From Bifidobacterium breve (lineage in GTDB: Bacteria; Actinomycetota; Actinomycetes; S36-B12), in NCBI GenBank assembly GCA_945900705.1, contig CAMDKJ010000071.1, positions 1 to 8,233 on the forward strand: a stretch of 8,233 nucleotides of DNA, read 5' to 3'. This document shows, piece after piece, positions 4,705 to 8,233 of this stretch (position 1 is the stretch's first letter; every line of letters starts with the position of its first letter). The notes below the pieces were generated by a model, which saw only the letters and a list, made by a program, of their open reading frames with translations, did not search any database and was not told the DNA's origin. The position numbers and the translations under genes were made by a program.

Positions 4705-4732
4705 TTGCCCCCCGGGGTTCGCGCCGTAGGCT
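4705..4732 (+). promoter_or_regulatory. Candidate promoter of the xthA-femX-alr-like operon
   Basis: TTGCCC (4705-4710) and TAGGCT (4727-4732) are separated by 16 bases, a plausible actinobacterial SigA-type pair. Transcription would start at about 4739-4741 and give a leader of roughly 12-14 bases carrying AGGGAG (4743-4748) before the xthA ATG at 4753. It lies in the short gap after the toxin gene. The three downstream genes have almost no spacing between them, so this is likely their shared promoter. Confidence 0.5.
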
Positions 4733-4752
4733 AGCCCCATGCAGGGAGCAAT

Positions 4753-5538
4753 ATGCGAATAGCGACATGGAACGTAAATTCCGTGACCGCGCGTCTGCCC
4801 AGAGTCCTCGAGTGGTTGGCGGCAAACAAGCCTGATGTGGTGGCGCTGCAAGAACTCAAGTGCACCGACGCCGCCTTCCCGCTGCAGCCGATCCAGGATT
4901 TGGGTTACGAAGTTGCCTCACATGGCACCGGCCGCTGGAACGGGGTCGCCTTGCTAAGTCGAGTGGGGCTTGTTGACGTCACCCGCGGCCTCGTCGATCA
5001 GCCGCAATATGAAGGCGCGGACGAACCACGAGCAATTGGCGCCACTTGCGGTGGGGTGCGCATCTGGAGTGTGTACGTGCCTAACGGGCGTGAGCCTGGG
5101 CATGACCACTACAACTACAAGCTCACTTGGTTTGCAGCCTTGCAAGAAACAATCTCGAAGGAACTAGCTGCCGATCCAAATCGCCCCCTTGCGATAATTG
5201 GCGACTACAACGTGGCACCCACCGATGAGGACGTCTGGGATATCACCCAATTCACCGACAGCACCCATGTAACAGAACTCGAGCGCGAAGCTCTAACTAA
5301 GTTGCGTTCAGTTGGTTTAGTCGAAGTTATGCCCCGCGCATTAAAAGGCTACCCGTACACCTTCTGGGATTACCGACAGGCCGCTTTTGGTCGCGGCTGG
5401 GGTATGCGCATCGATCTCGTCTACTCGAACGAACCATTCGCCTCCCTCGTAACTGACGCCTATATCGATCGCGAGGAACGTAAAGGAAAAGGCGCATCAG
5501 ATCACGCACCGGTGGTTGTCGATCTGGATCTTGGGTAG
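4753..5538 (+). CDS. xthA: Exodeoxyribonuclease III / AP endonuclease
   Basis: This base-excision-repair enzyme of the exonuclease III family cuts the backbone at abasic sites and removes 3' blocking groups and 3' nucleotides. The 261-residue protein is full length. Motifs appear in order: ATWNVNS with N7, LQELK with the metal ligand E34, and SVYVPNG (residues 106-112) with Y108. GDYNVAP (150-156) supplies D151 and N153, MRIDLVYS follows, and the terminal GASDHAP supplies the catalytic D250-H251 pair. All expected active-site residues are present. The ATG at 4753 gives the typical MRIATWNVNS start, and AGGGAG stands four bases ahead. It is the first gene of a three-gene unit, and the femX start follows its stop codon after three bases. 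Its link to cell-wall genes looks like simple co-transcription. Confidence 0.95.
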   Translation: MRIATWNVNSVTARLPRVLEWLAANKPDVVALQELKCTDAAFPLQPIQDLGYEVASHGTGRWNGVALLSRVGLVDVTRGLVDQPQYEGADEPRAIGATCGGVRIWSVYVPNGREPGHDHYNYKLTWFAALQETISKELAADPNRPLAIIGDYNVAPTDEDVWDITQFTDSTHVTELEREALTKLRSVGLVEVMPRALKGYPYTFWDYRQAAFGRGWGMRIDLVYSNEPFASLVTDAYIDREERKGKGASDHAPVVVDLDLG

Positions 5539-5541
5539 TCA

Positions 5542-6696
5542 ATGACACTTATTGTCCGCACAATAACCTCGAATCAACATCGGGAGTGGATTGCGTCAAG
5601 ACCATCGGTTTCATTTCTACAGCTTCCTGAATGGGGTGCGGTAAAGGTTGGCTGGACTTCGGAATCCCTTGGTTGGTTCGATGGGGTGAGGCTTGTTGGC
5701 GCGGGCTTAGTTTTATATCGCTCAGTGCCGAAGATTAAGGCCCGTAGTCTTGCTTATATTCCCGAAGGCCCCGACATTGATTGGCTTCGCGAAAGACTGC
5801 CAGGGGCCACCTTGGATGACTGGCTTAATCCGCTGCTCGCGCACTGCAAGGCACGTGGTGCCTTTCAACTGAAGATGGGCCCGGCCCTTGCCACCAGGCG
5901 ATGGCAAACTGACACCATCAAGGAGGCAATTGCCGAGCGTGCAGATGGTGCCACGCACCCACCGGATCGAATCAGTGATCTACTTGCCGACTGGCACTCC
6001 ACCAAGGCCATGCAAGTTGTTGAACGACTGCAATCACGGGGATGGGTGCAAGAAGGTGGCGACGAAGCTGGGTTCGGTGACGTACAACCCCGTTACGTAT
6101 TCCAACTCAACCTGGCCAACCGTTCAATCGGAGATATTTTCGGCGACTTCAATCAGCTATGGCGACGTAATATTCGTAAGTCTGAAAATTCGGGTGTAGA
6201 GGTAACTCAGGGGGATTTCACAGACCTATCAGCTTTCCACTCCATCTACGTCGAAACCGCTCAGCGTGATCAGTTCACACCACGCGGCCTGGCCTACTTC
6301 GAAAGGATGTGGCAGCAACTTAATGGTGCTGATCCCGGGCGCCTATCCCTGTACCTAGCCAGCCACGAGGGCCACGTCGCGGCTGCCACTTTGATGATTC
6401 GTGTTGGTAACCATGCTTGGTATTCCTATGGCGCTTCAACAACAGTTGACCGTGAGGTGCGCCCATCAAATGCACTGCAGTGGCGCATGATCACCGACGC
6501 ACACAAAGCCGGCTGCGAGGTATTTGATCTACGAGGGATTTCCGACACTTTGAATCCAGAGAATCATCTATTTGGCCTGGTGCAATTCAAGTTGGGCACC
6601 GGAGGCTTTGCGCAGGAGTATGTTGGTGAATGGGATTACGTCCTGCGCACCGCTTGGGCCAAGGGTTATCGCGCATATCAAAGCCGGCGCGGGTAA
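5542..6696 (+). CDS. femX: FemAB-family peptidoglycan aminoacyltransferase (FemX-like)
   Basis: This predicted cytoplasmic enzyme transfers an amino acid from aminoacyl-tRNA to the stem peptide of lipid II, starting the peptidoglycan cross-bridge. The 384-residue protein has the two GNAT-like halves of the FemABX family. The first (about 1-165) has FLQLPEWGAVKVGW near its N-terminus. The second (about 190-384) has FGDFNQLWRRNIRKSENSGV, a HAWYSYGAST core, a VFDLRGI motif and the diagnostic end FGLVQFKLGTGGFAQEYVGEWDYVL. The long helical coiled-coil arm of staphylococcal FemA is not evident. The ATG at 5542 follows the xthA stop after three bases, so translation is probably coupled. The alanine-racemase-like gene follows nine bases downstream, suggesting a shared role in envelope assembly. 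Which amino acid it adds (Gly, Ala or Ser) cannot be told from sequence. Confidence 0.88.
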   Translation: MTLIVRTITSNQHREWIASRPSVSFLQLPEWGAVKVGWTSESLGWFDGVRLVGAGLVLYRSVPKIKARSLAYIPEGPDIDWLRERLPGATLDDWLNPLLAHCKARGAFQLKMGPALATRRWQTDTIKEAIAERADGATHPPDRISDLLADWHSTKAMQVVERLQSRGWVQEGGDEAGFGDVQPRYVFQLNLANRSIGDIFGDFNQLWRRNIRKSENSGVEVTQGDFTDLSAFHSIYVETAQRDQFTPRGLAYFERMWQQLNGADPGRLSLYLASHEGHVAAATLMIRVGNHAWYSYGASTTVDREVRPSNALQWRMITDAHKAGCEVFDLRGISDTLNPENHLFGLVQFKLGTGGFAQEYVGEWDYVLRTAWAKGYRAYQSRRG

Positions 6697-6705
6697 GGGG
6701 AACAC

Positions 6706-7872
6706 GTGTCTTACACCCTCACCGTTGACGCATTTAAGTGGCGCGGGCATCTCGCTGCAATGAACGAAGCCATGAAGCGCAATACCGGAGCAAATGTCGT
6801 CGGGGTGATCAAAAGCAATGGCTACGGCTTTGGCCAATCCCTCCTTGCCCACGAATCCGACCGCTTAGGTCTTGACACTGTTGCGGTGGGCACGGTTTTT
6901 GAGATCGACGACGTACTCACTTCATTCCACGGCGACGTCGTCGTGCTTGAGCCCTTCGAACCACGCGATGCCGCAGCAGCGACCGCTTGGGTGATGGCTA
7001 GGCAGCGCCACGATGCAGCACGACTTGTTTGCACCGTGGCAAGTGAGCCAGCGCTAAGAGCTTTAATTGAAGGCCCTGGCTCAGCGCGGGTGCTGCTGGA
7101 GGCGCAGACCTCAATGCATCGGTTCGGTTTCAGTGAATCAGATTTGCTACGCCTACTTGCTGACCCCGCGGTTCGCGGTTCACTTTCTAGTGGTCACGTT
7201 CAGGTTCTTGGTTTGTCACTTCACCTACCAATTTCACAACCAGCCGATGAAGTCAGTATCCAAGGCGTAGCTAGCGGCACCGCGCGGGTCCGTGAAGTCA
7301 CCCGATGGGCTGGGCTATGGCAAGCCGAGACCGCGGTCTGGAGTGGATCCCACGCCCCGGCCAGCACCGTCTGGGTTTCTCACCTTGATGACTCAGAACT
7401 TGCGGCGGTCGCGCGCACAGCCGACGAACTTGTTATTCGCGCACGCATCGGTACCCGGCTTTGGCTTGGCCAGCGGTCCACGCTCACCGCTGCTGGCACC
7501 GTATTGGCTGTGCACCCCCTACCCAATGGCAGCCACGTTGGTTACCGTCAGCGCACCGGCCCAAAGGACAGCACCCTCGTCGTCGTGTCGGGGGGCACCG
7601 CGCACGGTATTGGCTTGACTGCACCAACGCCCGCGACGTCACTTAAACAACGCGCCGTTACTGCCGGCACCGGCGTCCTTGACGCAGCCGGACGAGCTCT
7701 TTCCCCATTTATCTGGGCCGGTAAGCAACGCTGGTTTGCTGAGCCACCGCATCAACATCACTCAATGCTTTGGTTGCCGCGCGGATGTGTTATCCCTGCT
7801 GTCGGAGATTTCGTAACGGCTGAAGTGCGCTTTACCACCTCTAGATTTGATGCGGTGCTCGGACTCGACTGA
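6706..7872 (+). CDS. Divergent alanine-racemase-fold PLP protein
   Basis: This 388-residue protein has the alanine racemase architecture. The N-terminal PLP barrel carries VIKSNGYGFG (residues 34-43), with K36 as the expected PLP-binding lysine and Y40 matching the AYGHG tyrosine. TSMHRFGF (135-142) corresponds to the DTGMxRLGF strand and ARIGTRLWLG to VRPGIxLYG. In the C-terminal beta domain, VGYRQ supplies Y280, matching the catalytic tyrosine of VSYGATY. The usual IGYADGY motif is replaced by SGGTAHGIG (295-303), and the CMDQ region by HHSM (351-354), so substrate-site residues differ. It may be an alanine racemase of altered specificity or a non-racemase relative. The GTG start at 6706 follows a purine-rich AAGGGGAA ten bases after the femX stop. 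The cell-wall context argues for a role in amino-acid supply to peptidoglycan. Confidence 0.8.
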   Translation: MSYTLTVDAFKWRGHLAAMNEAMKRNTGANVVGVIKSNGYGFGQSLLAHESDRLGLDTVAVGTVFEIDDVLTSFHGDVVVLEPFEPRDAAAATAWVMARQRHDAARLVCTVASEPALRALIEGPGSARVLLEAQTSMHRFGFSESDLLRLLADPAVRGSLSSGHVQVLGLSLHLPISQPADEVSIQGVASGTARVREVTRWAGLWQAETAVWSGSHAPASTVWVSHLDDSELAAVARTADELVIRARIGTRLWLGQRSTLTAAGTVLAVHPLPNGSHVGYRQRTGPKDSTLVVVSGGTAHGIGLTAPTPATSLKQRAVTAGTGVLDAAGRALSPFIWAGKQRWFAEPPHQHHSMLWLPRGCVIPAVGDFVTAEVRFTTSRFDAVLGLD

Positions 7873-8233
7873 TTAACTCGCGCGGTTAAAAGTGAAGACG
7901 TCAGCGGCACGGTCATACGGGCCACCACCTGGATCATCAGAGTCCTCAGCAAAGCCATCGCTTCTGATTGGATCATTTTCAGGTTTAACAATGTCGCGAA
8001 TTACCATCACCGCGAAGAAAACCGTGGCCGCAATATGCACGATTATCGCCACCGAATACCACTGCTGCGTTAGACCCTTCGATGCTTCGTTACCGTACCC
8101 AACCAAGAACCACCAGACCGCAACGAAGTAAATGAGTTCACCGACTTGCCAAATGATAAAGTCTCGCCACCTCGGCCTAGCCATCACCGCGAGCGGTATC
8201 AACCAGAGCACGTATTGCGGCGAATAGACCTTA
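7873..8233 (-). CDS. Glycosyltransferase-87-like membrane protein, C-terminal part (cut by window edge)
   Basis: This is the C-terminal end of an integral membrane glycosyltransferase, probably of the GT87/DUF2029 mannosyltransferase-like group. Such enzymes transfer sugars from polyprenyl-phosphate donors outside the membrane. The minus-strand frame stays open to the window edge and the first residues read KVYSPQYVLWLIPLAVMA, the conserved motif of that family. The gene therefore extends beyond 8233, and the internal GTG at 8211 is not its start. Two further hydrophobic spans follow (around LIYFVAVWWFLVGYG and VAIIVHIAATVFFAVMVI), then a hydrophilic, Asp-rich tail of about 40 residues. It converges on the alanine-racemase-like gene, and its TAA (7875-7873) directly abuts that gene's TGA with no intervening base. 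A GT87 gene close to rpsF is, from memory, familiar in actinobacteria. Confidence 0.75.
   Translation of the reverse strand, partial: KVYSPQYVLWLIPLAVMARPRWRDFIIWQVGELIYFVAVWWFLVGYGNEASKGLTQQWYSVAIIVHIAATVFFAVMVIRDIVKPENDPIRSDGFAEDSDDPGGGPYDRAADVFTFNRAS

Noticed and set aside
4701..4724. GC-rich imperfect hairpin (GGCG...CGCC with CCCC/GGGG) after vapC that could be a terminator.
   Set aside because: It overlaps the better-supported xthA promoter, pairs poorly and has no T-tract.
4954..7646. Frames of 60-108 codons on both strands inside xthA, femX and the alr-like gene.
   Set aside because: They overlap well-supported genes in other frames, have low-complexity or unnatural composition and no start signals.

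Overview
The window looks like chromosomal DNA from an actinobacterium of intermediate GC content. The evidence is the rpsF-ssb-rpsR-rplI ribosomal operon, a mycobacterial PtpA-like phosphatase, an SSB ending in DEPPF, TTGCCC/TAGGCT-type promoters, GTG starts, and a glycosyltransferase-87-like gene beside a FemAB ligase and an alanine-racemase-fold gene. It is not a rich high-GC genome of the Streptomyces kind. A small-genome aquatic or uncultured lineage is possible, but that is inference.

Layout. Positions 15-518 (+) encode a low-molecular-weight tyrosine phosphatase. It faces a leftward cluster across a strong hairpin at 662-691. That cluster, read from its upstream end, is rpsF (3721-3416), ssb, rpsR and rplI (to 2151), followed by three tandem DUF805 small membrane proteins (2113-708). 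The two distal DUF805 genes each end in a similar GGGCCCGGT hairpin, as if gene and terminator were duplicated together. A leader of about 100 nt precedes rpsF. It can fold into a stem plus hairpin with a CCG-bearing bulge and with the Shine-Dalgarno sequence in the stem, which matches the published description of the S6:S18 autoregulatory motif.

To the right, rightward genes begin with a VapBC-type toxin-antitoxin pair (4008-4681). Just upstream of the antitoxin lie three GGTACC palindromes spaced exactly 12 bp apart, a probable autoregulatory operator. Next comes a tight xthA-femX-alr-like operon (4753-7872), with its own candidate promoter. It combines a DNA-repair nuclease, a FemAB-family peptidoglycan cross-bridge ligase and a divergent PLP-fold alanine-racemase-like protein that lacks one of the usual catalytic-site tyrosines. 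The last gene, on the minus strand, is the C-terminal end of a multi-membrane-spanning glycosyltransferase that runs off the window. Its stop codon abuts the alr-like stop codon with no gap.

I see no CRISPR array, insertion sequence, tRNA or rRNA, and no clearly new multi-gene system. The most interesting items are the rpsF leader, the vapBC operator array, the DUF805 triplication, the cysteine-free S18 and the odd alanine-racemase-like protein paired with FemX.
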